From Pseudomonadota bacterium (GTDB taxonomy: Bacteria > Pseudomonadota > Gammaproteobacteria > Steroidobacterales > Steroidobacteraceae): a DNA stretch of 64,000 nucleotides. The notes beneath the pieces were generated by a model. It ran no database searches. It had not been told where the DNA came from and saw only the letters and a program-made list of their open reading frames with translations. The DNA is taken from assembly GCA_016720075.1 (NCBI GenBank), contig JADJXW010000008.1:39734-103733 (forward strand), given 5' to 3'. Every line of letters starts with the position of its first letter. Position 1 is the stretch's first letter. This document shows positions 18,646 to 26,356 of the stretch, piece by piece. The translations under genes and the position numbers were made by a program.

Positions 18646-19320
18646 ATGAAGCACGAAACCGCATCCTTCCGGGGCAGCAGGAGATGGCTTCCGACGGCCA
18701 TCGCGGCCATCGTCGCGCTCGGACCCGCGGTGGGCGCGGAGCAGGTGTTCGACTTCGACGTGAACCTGGACCGGCGGCCGATCGGCACGCACCGGTTCAC
18801 CGTCAGCCGGCAGGACGATGGCACCAGGAGCATCCGTAGCATCGCCACCTTCGATGTGCGGTTCCTGGGGATATCCGCGTACCGGTATCGGCACCAGGCC
18901 ACTGAATCCTGGCAGGGCGAGTGCCTTGCCACCATCGAGGCCACCACCGACGACAATGGGCGCAGCCTGCGCGTGACCGGCCTGCAGCAGGAGGAGCGCT
19001 TCGTGCTCGAGCAGCCCGCCCCCATGGCGATGCCGGGCTGCCTGTCGGCCTATGCGTACTGGGACCGGGACCTGCTGCTGCGCCAGCGTACGCTGCTGAA
19101 TCCGCAGACCGGCAAGCTCGACACGCTGCGCGTGGAATCCGTTGGCCGGGAAACGCTGCAGGTGAAGGGGCAGTCGATCGCCGCTGACCGCTACCGGCTG
19201 CATGCGGCGCAGAACATCATCGACCTGTGGTATTCGCTGCGCGGCGAGTGGCTGCGCCTGGAAAGCACCACCGGCTCGCGCCGGCTGATATACCGGCTGC
19301 GCGAGCAGCAGGGTCCCTAG
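18646..19320 (+). CDS. Secreted protein of DUF6134/DUF3108-like family
   Basis: A 224-residue exported protein. From the ATG at 18646 it has a clear signal peptide (basic start, then WLPTAIAAIVALGPAVGA), followed by a beta-rich body that reads like the DUF6134 family: it contains HRFTVSRQDDG, YRYRHQATESWQGECLATIE and TTDDNG. No enzyme motif is visible. An in-frame ATG at 18607 would add 13 residues but would sit directly against the RstA-like box and lacks a ribosome site. The 18646 start also lacks one, so a leaderless message is possible. It converges on the histidine kinase gene, with a four-base overlap of the two stops. Confidence 0.72.
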   Translation: MKHETASFRGSRRWLPTAIAAIVALGPAVGAEQVFDFDVNLDRRPIGTHRFTVSRQDDGTRSIRSIATFDVRFLGISAYRYRHQATESWQGECLATIEATTDDNGRSLRVTGLQQEERFVLEQPAPMAMPGCLSAYAYWDRDLLLRQRTLLNPQTGKLDTLRVESVGRETLQVKGQSIAADRYRLHAAQNIIDLWYSLRGEWLRLESTTGSRRLIYRLREQQGP

Positions 19321-20642
19321 GTCGCCGGGATCGTCACCACGAACAGCGCGCCGCCGCCCGCGCTGTCTGCCAGCGCCAGGTCGCCGCCATGCGCGCGCGC
19401 CACCTGTCGGGCCAGGTACAGGCCCAGCCCCGTGCCGCCCGTTTCCCGCGTGCGGGACGCATCGGAGCGATAGAAGGGTTCGCCGATATGGGCGCGCTGT
19501 TCCTGCGGGATGCCGGGGCCGTGGTCGCGCACGCTGAACCGCACCAGTCTCCCGTCACCGTCCAGCGTCAGCTCCACCGGACCCTCGGGCGCGTAGCGCA
19601 GCGCATTGCCCACCAGGTTCTTCAGCATCAGCTGGATGCGCGCCACGTCCAGCCGCGCCCGCGGCTCGCCGGTGCAGGCGATGTGAAGCCGTGGCTCGTG
19701 CGCGAAGAAGCGCTCGCGCAGGGAATCCGCCAGCTCCGGCAGCAGCACGTCCGCGCGATCCAGCACGGTATGCGCCGACCCCAGCCGCTCGGCATTCAGC
19801 AGCGTCTCGACGATGTTGCGCATCTCCTCGGTGTCCTCGCGCAGCGCGCGCGTCGCGGCGGAGTCGTCCATCAGCGCCAGCGCGAGGTTGATGCGCGAGA
19901 TCGGCGAGCGCAGCTCGTGGCTGACGCCCAGCAGCAGCTGCTGCTTGGCCTCGAGCATGCCCTCGACCTTGTCGGCCATGGTGTTGATGTCGGAAGCCAG
20001 TTCGCCCAGCTCATCCTCGCGCGGCACGCGGATGCGGTGCTCGAAGTGGCCCGCGCCGATGTAGGCGGCGCCCTCGCGGATCGGCGCCAGCGGACGGAAC
20101 AAGCCACGGACTGCAAGGTACGCGCCGAGGATCAGCAGCAGTGCGAAACCCACGAGTATCGGCACCAGCGGCGGGCGGTCGTTGCGCGTGGCGATCTTCG
20201 GCGTGGCCACGATGATCTGGTTGCCGCCTTCCATGAAGCGCAGGAAGTTGTGCCTGTCGGCCTGCGCGAAATCCACGCCCTGCAGTTCATCCAGCAGTGC
20301 GCCGGGCTCGCTGCTGAAGTAGTCACTGGGGCCGAAGGTGAGCGTGGCCGGATCGGGAAACGCCGGATCCGACGACCATTGCACGCCGGGGCCATCGATG
20401 CGGATATCCACCGGCACGCGCTGCGTGATCGCCAGCGCCCGGTCCACCTGTGGCGGCGAGCCGATGTCCCTGCGCACATAGTCGACGTGCAGCGACAGAT
20501 GCCCGCTGATCAGCGAGCGCAGGTCATTCGCGCTGTAGGCCCAGCGAATGCCGGCGACCACGCCCCAGGCGAACAGCGCCGCCAGCATCAGGAAGATGGC
20601 AAGCAGCCGCAGCGACAGCGAATAGGAGAACAGCCGGATCAC
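19317..20642 (-). CDS. RstB-like sensor histidine kinase
   Basis: Inner-membrane histidine kinase of 441 residues: transmembrane segments at about 12-33 and 159-178 enclosing a 125-residue periplasmic sensor, HAMP (180-232), HisKA with phosphoacceptor His242 (GVSHELRSP), and a HATPase domain with DHGPGIP and GTGLGLYLARQ. Architecture and length match RstB/EnvZ-class kinases. The ATG overlaps the regulator gene by four bases. It is the last gene of the minus-strand lipid-modification run, so it is probably co-transcribed with the genes it may control. Confidence 0.9.
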   Translation of the reverse strand: MIRLFSYSLSLRLLAIFLMLAALFAWGVVAGIRWAYSANDLRSLISGHLSLHVDYVRRDIGSPPQVDRALAITQRVPVDIRIDGPGVQWSSDPAFPDPATLTFGPSDYFSSEPGALLDELQGVDFAQADRHNFLRFMEGGNQIIVATPKIATRNDRPPLVPILVGFALLLILGAYLAVRGLFRPLAPIREGAAYIGAGHFEHRIRVPREDELGELASDINTMADKVEGMLEAKQQLLLGVSHELRSPISRINLALALMDDSAATRALREDTEEMRNIVETLLNAERLGSAHTVLDRADVLLPELADSLRERFFAHEPRLHIACTGEPRARLDVARIQLMLKNLVGNALRYAPEGPVELTLDGDGRLVRFSVRDHGPGIPQEQRAHIGEPFYRSDASRTRETGGTGLGLYLARQVARAHGGDLALADSAGGGALFVVTIPAT

Positions 20643-21331
20643 GGCGAGCCCGCCGGACGCGCGGTGAACCGGTAGCCGCGGCCCCAGACCGTGTGGATGA
20701 TGCGGCCCGGGCGGGAGGTGTCACCCAGCTTGGCGCGCAGCCGGCTGACGAGGATGTCCACCGAACGCGTGAGCAGCGCCGCGTCGATGCCGCGCAGCGA
20801 GGCCAGGATGTCGTCGCGGGAGAAATCGCGGCCGGGATTCGACGCGAACAGCAGCAGCAGCTCGTATTCCATCGTGGTCAGTTCCACCGCCACGCCATCG
20901 GAGCTCACCGTTCGGCTGGCCGGGTCGATGCGCAGCTGCTCGAACTCCAGCACCGCGCCGCTGGCCACCGGCTGCGTTCGTCGCAGCACGGTATGGATGC
21001 GGGCGACGAGCTCACGGGGATCGAAGGGCTTGGCGATGTAATCATCCGCGCCCAGCTCGAGGCCGGTCACGCGATCGCCCACGTCGCCGCGCGCGGTGAG
21101 CATGATCACCGGCACCTTGTTGCGCCGGCGGATCTCGCGGCACAGCGTGAAGCCGTCCTTGCCCGGCAGCATCACATCGAGCAGCACCAGGTCGGGGCGG
21201 GTGGCGGCCAGGCGCCGCAGCCCCTGCTCGCCATCGAAGGTGCAGTCCACGTCGATGTCGTGCCGCAGGCACCAGCTGCGCAGCAGCTCGCTGTGGCGGC
21301 GGTCATCGTCGATGAGCAGGACGTGGATCAC
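20639..21331 (-). CDS. RstA-like OmpR-family response regulator
   Basis: Cytoplasmic regulator of 230 residues: receiver domain with acidic pocket (IDDD) and phospho-Asp52 (LVLLDVMLPGKDG), conserved Lys (AKPFDPREL), then a winged helix-turn-helix. The output domain segment SRDDILASLRGIDAALLTRS resembles the corresponding region of E. coli RstA. It lies nine bases after the DUF1365 gene and overlaps the kinase gene. Three RstA-box-like repeats lie in nearby promoter regions, including that of the operon this gene appears to end. Confidence 0.9.
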   Translation of the reverse strand: MIHVLLIDDDRRHSELLRSWCLRHDIDVDCTFDGEQGLRRLAATRPDLVLLDVMLPGKDGFTLCREIRRRNKVPVIMLTARGDVGDRVTGLELGADDYIAKPFDPRELVARIHTVLRRTQPVASGAVLEFEQLRIDPASRTVSSDGVAVELTTMEYELLLLFASNPGRDFSRDDILASLRGIDAALLTRSVDILVSRLRAKLGDTSRPGRIIHTVWGRGYRFTARPAGSP

Positions 21332-21340
21332 GCGCCGATT

Positions 21341-22126
21341 CTAGCGCCCGGCTTCCCCGGCCGCGGCAGGCGTGATCCGGGGATGATCGTGGAAGGGCAC
21401 GCGCTTCAGCGCAAGGCGCAGTGCCTGCCAGTAGATGGCCGCCAGCACCCGCAAGCTGGAGAAGGGGAAGCGCAGCAGCACGCCGGCAAGGGACATGCCC
21501 GAGATCTCCCGCCGCTTGAGGGCCAGCGTGGCATCGAAAACCGGTTGGCCGTCACGGGCGTTCTCCATGTGCACGGCGAGGCGGCTGCCCGGCTCGCTGA
21601 ACCGCCAGTGGTAGGCCATGTTCATCGGCATGAACGGCGATACATGGAAGTCCTTGCCGAACTCGAAATCCAGCGTGCCGCCGGGCGCAAGGCCCGGTGG
21701 CGCCGGCAGCACATACGAATGGCGCTCGCCCCAGGGCGTGTTGGTGATCTCGGCCACCACGGTCTCGATCCGCGTGTCGGCGGCGTCGTAGCAGTAGTAG
21801 AACGTGACGGGATTGAAGCAATGCCCGAAGCTGCGCAGCTGCGAGAGCATGCGGATGGGGCCGGCGGGGCCAGGCATGCCCGCAGCCAGCACGCGCCGGC
21901 GCACGGCCTCATTGAGCGGCAGCGCCGGATCACCCAGGTAGTCGGCGCGGCGGAACCAGGCCAGCGCGCGGCGATGCGTGGACCACAGCCAGCGGCCGCG
22001 GAACACGCTGTCGAGTTCGGAAAGGTCGAGCCATGCCATGTACACCGCATACGAGAACGCATGCGGCCGCGGCGCGAAGCGCCGGTGCCTAAGCCGTCCG
22101 GTGTACAGCGCGCTGTGCATGGTCAT
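21341..22126 (-). CDS. DUF1365 family protein
   Basis: A 261-residue protein of DUF1365, typified by HRRFAPRPHAFSYAVYMAWLD near the N-terminus and FGHCFNPVTFYYCYD in the middle. DUF1365 genes are regularly found with a FAD-dependent oxidoreductase and a cyclopropane-synthase-like methyltransferase, often under ECF-sigma/ChrR control. The biochemical role is unknown but presumed to involve membrane fatty acids. The gene begins within the last 38 bases of the FAD gene; a second ATG two codons in is an alternative start. Confidence 0.9.
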   Translation of the reverse strand: MTMHSALYTGRLRHRRFAPRPHAFSYAVYMAWLDLSELDSVFRGRWLWSTHRRALAWFRRADYLGDPALPLNEAVRRRVLAAGMPGPAGPIRMLSQLRSFGHCFNPVTFYYCYDAADTRIETVVAEITNTPWGERHSYVLPAPPGLAPGGTLDFEFGKDFHVSPFMPMNMAYHWRFSEPGSRLAVHMENARDGQPVFDATLALKRREISGMSLAGVLLRFPFSSLRVLAAIYWQALRLALKRVPFHDHPRITPAAAGEAGR

Positions 22127-23360
22127 GCCCGAAATGCTCGACGGCCGCCAGCGCGCTCACCACGCCATCCTCATGGAAGCCGTTGCGCCACCAGGCGCCG
22201 CAGAAGTACGTGCCCTGCACGCCGTTGAGCTCGCGGTGCCGGGCCTGCGCGGCCACCGAGCCGGGCGTGAACACCGGGTGGTGATAGGTGGCGCGCAGGA
22301 TGACGCGCGCCGGATCGATGACTTCGCCGCGGTTCAGCGTCACCAGCAGCGTTTCCGGCGCGTCGATGTTCTGCAGCATGTTCATGTTGTAGGTGAGCGC
22401 CAGTGGTCCGGCGTTGTCGGGCAGGCTGTGGTAGTTCCAGCAGGCCCAGGCCAGGCGCCGCTTGGGCATTAGCCGCGTGTCGGTGTGCAGCACCGCCTCG
22501 TTGCGCTGGTAGGGTATGGCGCCCAGCACTTCGCGCTCGGCCGGCGTGGCGTCGGAAAGCAGCTGCAGCGCCTGGTCGCTGTGGCAGGCCATGAACACCG
22601 CGTCGTAGCGCTGGGCTTCCTGACCGTGCGCCTTCACGAACACGCTGCCGGGCTGGCGGCGGATGGATTCGACCGGCGTGCGCAGCCGGATGCGGTCCCG
22701 GAAGGGCGCGGTGAGCTTCTCGACGTAGCGCGCGGAACCCCCGGCGATGGTGCGCCACTGCGGCCGGTCATTGACCGAGAGCATGCCGTGGTTCATCAGG
22801 AAGCGCACGAAGAAGCGTGCCGGGAAGCTCAGCATGGAGCCCGGGTTGGTGGACCAGATGGCCGCTCCCATCGGAATGATGTAGTCATCCACGAAAGGCC
22901 GGCTGTAGCGGCCGGCTCGCAGCATCTCGCCCAGCGGCTGCTCGCCGCCGCCTGCGCCCAGCAGGCGCGGCGCCTCGCGGTTGAAGCGCAGGATGTCGCG
23001 CACCATGGCCAGGAACGAGGGGCGGACGATATTGCGTCGCTGCGCGAAGAGCGTGTTGAGCGTGGTGCCGTTGTATTCAAGTCCCTTCAGGTCGTTGCGG
23101 ACCGAGAAGCTCATGGCCGTAGCCTGCGTGGCAACCCCCAGTTCGGCCAGCAGCGCCTTGAACTGCGGGTAGGTCCAGTCGTTGTAGACGATGAATCCCG
23201 TGTCCACGTCGAAACTGCGCCCACCGAGCTGCACGGCATGCGTGTGCGAATGGCCGCCGATGTGGCCTGCGGCCTCGTACACCGTGATCTCGTGCTCGCG
23301 ATGCAGGCGCAGGGCGGCGACGTTGCCGGCGATGCCGGAGCCGATGATGGCGATCTTCAT
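22089..23360 (-). CDS. FAD-dependent oxidoreductase (amine-oxidase/desaturase type)
   Basis: Flavoprotein of 423 residues with the dinucleotide-binding start MKIAIIGSGIAGNVAALRL and a second flavin/NAD motif at the C-terminus (FCGAWWRNGFHEDGVVSAL). The start ATG at 23360 forms an ATGA overlap with the lipocalin stop; open frame upstream is lipocalin in another phase. Family members beside cfa-like and DUF1365 genes include the flavin-dependent fatty acid desaturase UfaD of the furan fatty acid pathway in Rhodobacter. By context this protein may introduce a double bond into a methylated membrane fatty acid, which is an inference. Confidence 0.88.
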   Translation of the reverse strand: MKIAIIGSGIAGNVAALRLHREHEITVYEAAGHIGGHSHTHAVQLGGRSFDVDTGFIVYNDWTYPQFKALLAELGVATQATAMSFSVRNDLKGLEYNGTTLNTLFAQRRNIVRPSFLAMVRDILRFNREAPRLLGAGGGEQPLGEMLRAGRYSRPFVDDYIIPMGAAIWSTNPGSMLSFPARFFVRFLMNHGMLSVNDRPQWRTIAGGSARYVEKLTAPFRDRIRLRTPVESIRRQPGSVFVKAHGQEAQRYDAVFMACHSDQALQLLSDATPAEREVLGAIPYQRNEAVLHTDTRLMPKRRLAWACWNYHSLPDNAGPLALTYNMNMLQNIDAPETLLVTLNRGEVIDPARVILRATYHHPVFTPGSVAAQARHRELNGVQGTYFCGAWWRNGFHEDGVVSALAAVEHFGHDHAQRAVHRTA

Positions 23361-23911
23361 CGCGGCTCCGCCGGCCAGCGCTGCGGCACCCGCTGCACCT
23401 GGCTCGCGTCGTAGCCCAGGTTCACCACGAAGGCGAGCAGGCGCTGGTAGTCGGCCTCCGGGATCGCCGGCGTGCGCGCCATGATCCAGACGTAGTCGCG
23501 CTTCTGGCGGCCGATCACCGTCTGCGAATAGGCCTCGTCGACGTAGACGATGCGGTAGTCCGCCTTGATGGGCCAGATGAAGCGCATGCCCCACAGCGCG
23601 TTGCTGTTGCGATCAACCACGAAGCCGCGGGGGTTGTAGGTCTTCAGCTTGCCGTCGAAGGCGCCGTCGCGAAACGTGAACGTGGTGTCGATGCTGCCGT
23701 CGTCGTCAAGACGGTAGCTTTCCACCGCATTGTGCGCGCCCTTCTCGATGCTGGTCGGTATGTTCGCGATGACATACCAGTCACCCATGAAACGCGCCAG
23801 GTCCACCTTCTCTACCGTCTTCATTTCCGCCTTCGGGCCGCCCGTGCAGGCGGCCATGAGCGCCAGCACGGGCGCGAGCAACACGAAAAACCTGCGATCA
23901 ACCCGGATCAT
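23357..23911 (-). CDS. blc: Lipocalin lipoprotein, Blc-like
   Basis: Lipid-binding lipocalin of 184 residues, probably anchored to the outer membrane: signal peptide with lipobox ending at Cys22 (LMAAC). Then come the lipocalin signature (ARFMGDWYVIANIPTSIE with the invariant GxWY), NPRGFVVDRNSNALWGMRF and RIVYVDEAYSQTVIGRQKRD (the second conserved strand). Bacterial lipocalins bind lysophospholipids or fatty acids. It overlaps both neighbours by four bases, which fits a role in carrying lipids for the surrounding enzymes. Confidence 0.93.
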   Translation of the reverse strand: MIRVDRRFFVLLAPVLALMAACTGGPKAEMKTVEKVDLARFMGDWYVIANIPTSIEKGAHNAVESYRLDDDGSIDTTFTFRDGAFDGKLKTYNPRGFVVDRNSNALWGMRFIWPIKADYRIVYVDEAYSQTVIGRQKRDYVWIMARTPAIPEADYQRLLAFVVNLGYDASQVQRVPQRWPAEPR

Positions 23912-24684
23912 GCGCTACGCCTCGGTCCTGGAAAGAATGCATTGGTGCGCGCCACGTACTGCGCATAGCCGGGGCGCCGCTGGCCGATGTCCTTCTCGAG
24001 CAGCGTCACGCCCGAGACCCGCATCAGCAACACGCTCATCAGCAGCGGCGAGGGCAGGGCCCACCAGGCGCCGGCTGCCAGTGCCAGCAGGTAGAAGCCC
24101 CACCACACGCAGAACTCGCCGAAGTAGTTGGGGTGGCGGCTGTAGCGCCACAGGCCGCTATCCAGCACCTGGCCGCGGCTGTCCGGATCGTCCCGGAACG
24201 CGGCGAGCTGGGTATCGGCGATCGTCTCTACCAGCAGTCCGGCGATCACGAGCAGCGCGCCAACCAGGTCGAGCGCGTTCAGCGGTTCGGAAGATGCCAT
24301 GGCGCCGTGCAGCGGCAGCGCGACGATGAAGGCCAGCACCGCCTGCAGGGCGAACACCAGGTACAGGCTCTTCCACGCGAATCCCGGCTGGTTGCGCGCG
24401 CGGATGGCCTGGTAGCGATGGTCCTCCGGCGCGTTCCAGTTGCGCACCGCCAGGTGCGCGGCCAGACGCAGCGCCCAGATGCCCACCAGCGACAGCACCA
24501 GCAGCGCGCGAGCGGAGGGCTCTGCCGTTTCGCGCAGGAAGCTCAGTGCCGCCACCAGCAGGAACAGCGACCAGAAGATGTCGACCAGTCCCGCATTGCG
24601 CCGCGCCGTGCACACAGCCCATGCCAGCAGCGTGGTGGCCAGCATCCAGGGCAGCGCATTGAACCAGCCGGCCACGAGGCTCAT
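23908..24684 (-). CDS. DUF1295 membrane protein (steroid 5-alpha-reductase-like)
   Basis: Polytopic inner-membrane protein of 258 residues with about six to seven hydrophobic segments. The C-terminal region contains SGLWRYSRHPNYFGEFCVWW, the hallmark of DUF1295 and isoprenylcysteine methyltransferase/steroid reductase relatives. I chose the ATG at 24684, which makes an ATGA overlap with the DUF2878 stop and removes an out-of-frame upstream stretch. Family members may reduce or methylate lipids; the substrate here is unknown. Confidence 0.9.
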   Translation of the reverse strand: MSLVAGWFNALPWMLATTLLAWAVCTARRNAGLVDIFWSLFLLVAALSFLRETAEPSARALLVLSLVGIWALRLAAHLAVRNWNAPEDHRYQAIRARNQPGFAWKSLYLVFALQAVLAFIVALPLHGAMASSEPLNALDLVGALLVIAGLLVETIADTQLAAFRDDPDSRGQVLDSGLWRYSRHPNYFGEFCVWWGFYLLALAAGAWWALPSPLLMSVLLMRVSGVTLLEKDIGQRRPGYAQYVARTNAFFPGPRRSA

Positions 24685-25187
24685 GGTGTGGCAAACCCGT
24701 CGAAGCGCTGCGCAGCACGCATCAGCAGCGGCAGCAGCAGTGCCCAGCCCGCGCCCACCAGCAGCAGCGCCGGGGTAGCCTCGACCCATTGCACGGCGCC
24801 CAGCGCGGCGCCCGCCTCGTAGGCCAGCGGCGCGCCGACCGCGGCGATGGCCGCACACAGCAGGTAGCGCTGGCGCAGTCCGCGCAGCGAGACATTCAGC
24901 GTGGTGGCGAAGGCGGCCCACAGCGCGACCATCCAGACCGGCAGCACCGGCGACTGCACCCAGCCACTGGCCGCGAGCAGCGATTCGAAGCCGACGCCTG
25001 CCAGCGTCGCAAGGCCGATCAGCGGCAGTTCACGGCGCGGCGCCGGCGCCACGTAAAGATGCAGCAGCACCGCTGCGGCGGCCACGGCAATGCCGATGTA
25101 CGAGCGGTGCGCGGCCGCGCTCAGCACGCAGGCGAACCACGCGCACTGGTAGACCACGACGTTCAGCACCAGTCGCGCGACTTTCAA
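24681..25187 (-). CDS. DUF2878 family membrane protein
   Basis: A 168-residue inner-membrane protein with about five or six hydrophobic helices. The features AWFACVLSAAAH near the start, LAGVGFESLLAASGWV and VWMVALWAAFATTLNVSL fit the DUF2878 family, usually found with cfa, DUF1295 and DUF1365 genes. No ATG exists between the methyltransferase stop and the conserved region. The TTG at 25187 overlaps that stop (TTGA), matching the coupling seen along this operon; GTG at 25181 is an alternative. Confidence 0.8.
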   Translation of the reverse strand: MKVARLVLNVVVYQCAWFACVLSAAAHRSYIGIAVAAAAVLLHLYVAPAPRRELPLIGLATLAGVGFESLLAASGWVQSPVLPVWMVALWAAFATTLNVSLRGLRQRYLLCAAIAAVGAPLAYEAGAALGAVQWVEATPALLLVGAGWALLLPLLMRAAQRFDGFATP

Positions 25188-26248
25188 GTGGCGGGGCGCT
25201 CGAAGAGATAGTGCGAAACCCACCACTCCTGGCCCTTGCGGTAGCCGAACAGCTCGGCGCAGGCCATGAAGAAGATGCGCCAGCGCTGCAGCCACAGCGC
25301 CGCGTCCCGCTCGCCATAGGTTGCCGCCATGATGGGCAGCAGCGACTCGCGCGCGGCATCCAGGTTCTCGAGCCAGGCGTTGGCCGTCTTCTCGTAGTGC
25401 CGGCCATCCCAGCGCCAGCGCTGCACGCAGCGCAGGTCTTCCTGGAAGCGAGTGGCCAGCTCATCGCTGGGCATCATGCCGCCGGAGAAGAAATGCCGGC
25501 TCATCCAGTCCGAATCGCCACCATCGACGAATTCATAGGGCACGTCGCGGTGGCAGAACACATGCATGAAGAACCTGCCGCCAGGCTTCAGCCAGTCGTG
25601 CACGCGGCCGAACATCCGCGGCCAGTTGCGCAGATGCTCGAACATCTCGACCGAGACGATGCGATCGAAGCCGCCCAGGCACGTGAACTGGTTGATGTCG
25701 GCGGTGCGGATCTCGACGTTGTCGAGGCCGGCTGCGCGCGCGGGCCATGATGGACTCGCGCTGCGATGCGAGTTGGAAACCCCGACGATGCGGCTGGCCG
25801 GGTACCGCCGCGCCATCCACAGCGTGAGCGAACCCCAGCCGCAGCCCAGCTCCAGCACGTCCTGCCCATTCTCGAGGCCGGCGCGGGCGGCCGTTTCGGC
25901 CAGCGCCAGCTCCTCGGCCTCGGCCAGCGTGGCGGTGCCCTCGGGCCACCAGGCACTGCTGTACTTGCGCTGCGGACCCAGTACTTTTGCGAAGAACTCG
26001 GCGGGCACTTCATAGTGCTGCTCGTTCGCCAGGTGCGGCAGCGGCGCGATCGGCGCCAGGCGCATCGCCTCGATGAAGCGCTCGGTAAGGGCCGCCGAGC
26101 CTTCGGCATCATCGGCCTCGATCTCGACACGACGCTGCTCGGACAGGCGCCGGATGCCGGCTCGGATCAGCGGATCGGGCACCAGGCCGCGTTCCACCCA
26201 GCTGATGGAGGCGCCGGCGAGGCTGTGGGCATTGTTCGATTGGGCCAT
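25184..26248 (-). CDS. SAM-dependent fatty-acid methyltransferase, Cfa/UfaM-like
   Basis: Cyclopropane-fatty-acyl-phospholipid synthase family protein of 354 residues. The SAM-binding loop VLELGCGWGSLTLWMA is at about 131-146, and VEMFEHLRNW and FMHVFCHRDVPYEF follow. The protein is shorter than true Cfa and like the methyltransferases (UfaM type) that add a methyl branch to unsaturated phospholipid acyl chains. Residues 161-172 (HRSASPSWPA and flanks) break the conserved pattern; the neighbouring frame encodes the expected SQRESIMARAR. This points to a one-base and a two-base loss that cancel out. It leads the operon running to the two-component genes. Confidence 0.9.
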   Translation of the reverse strand: MAQSNNAHSLAGASISWVERGLVPDPLIRAGIRRLSEQRRVEIEADDAEGSAALTERFIEAMRLAPIAPLPHLANEQHYEVPAEFFAKVLGPQRKYSSAWWPEGTATLAEAEELALAETAARAGLENGQDVLELGCGWGSLTLWMARRYPASRIVGVSNSHRSASPSWPARAAGLDNVEIRTADINQFTCLGGFDRIVSVEMFEHLRNWPRMFGRVHDWLKPGGRFFMHVFCHRDVPYEFVDGGDSDWMSRHFFSGGMMPSDELATRFQEDLRCVQRWRWDGRHYEKTANAWLENLDAARESLLPIMAATYGERDAALWLQRWRIFFMACAELFGYRKGQEWWVSHYLFERPAT

Positions 26249-26338
26249 GTCGGCCGTCCTTCACTGCGAGTGCGTTGTGGCACCGTGGCGAGCAGTATCC
26301 GCGAAGGACAGCGCGCGCCGTGGGCGCGCGCGCCATTT

Positions 26339-26354
26339 GTTACAAACCGATACA
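26339..26354 (-). promoter_or_regulatory. RstA-like box upstream of the fatty-acid-modification operon
   Basis: On the minus strand TGTATC-GGTT-TGTAAC, a clean 10-base-period direct repeat. It lies between the amt stop (26357) and the methyltransferase start (26248). A possible -10 (GATACT, 26299-26294 on the minus strand) follows at about 40 bases. If bound by the RstA-like regulator, the operon including the regulator would be self-controlled. Confidence 0.6.
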
Positions 26355-26356
26355 CC

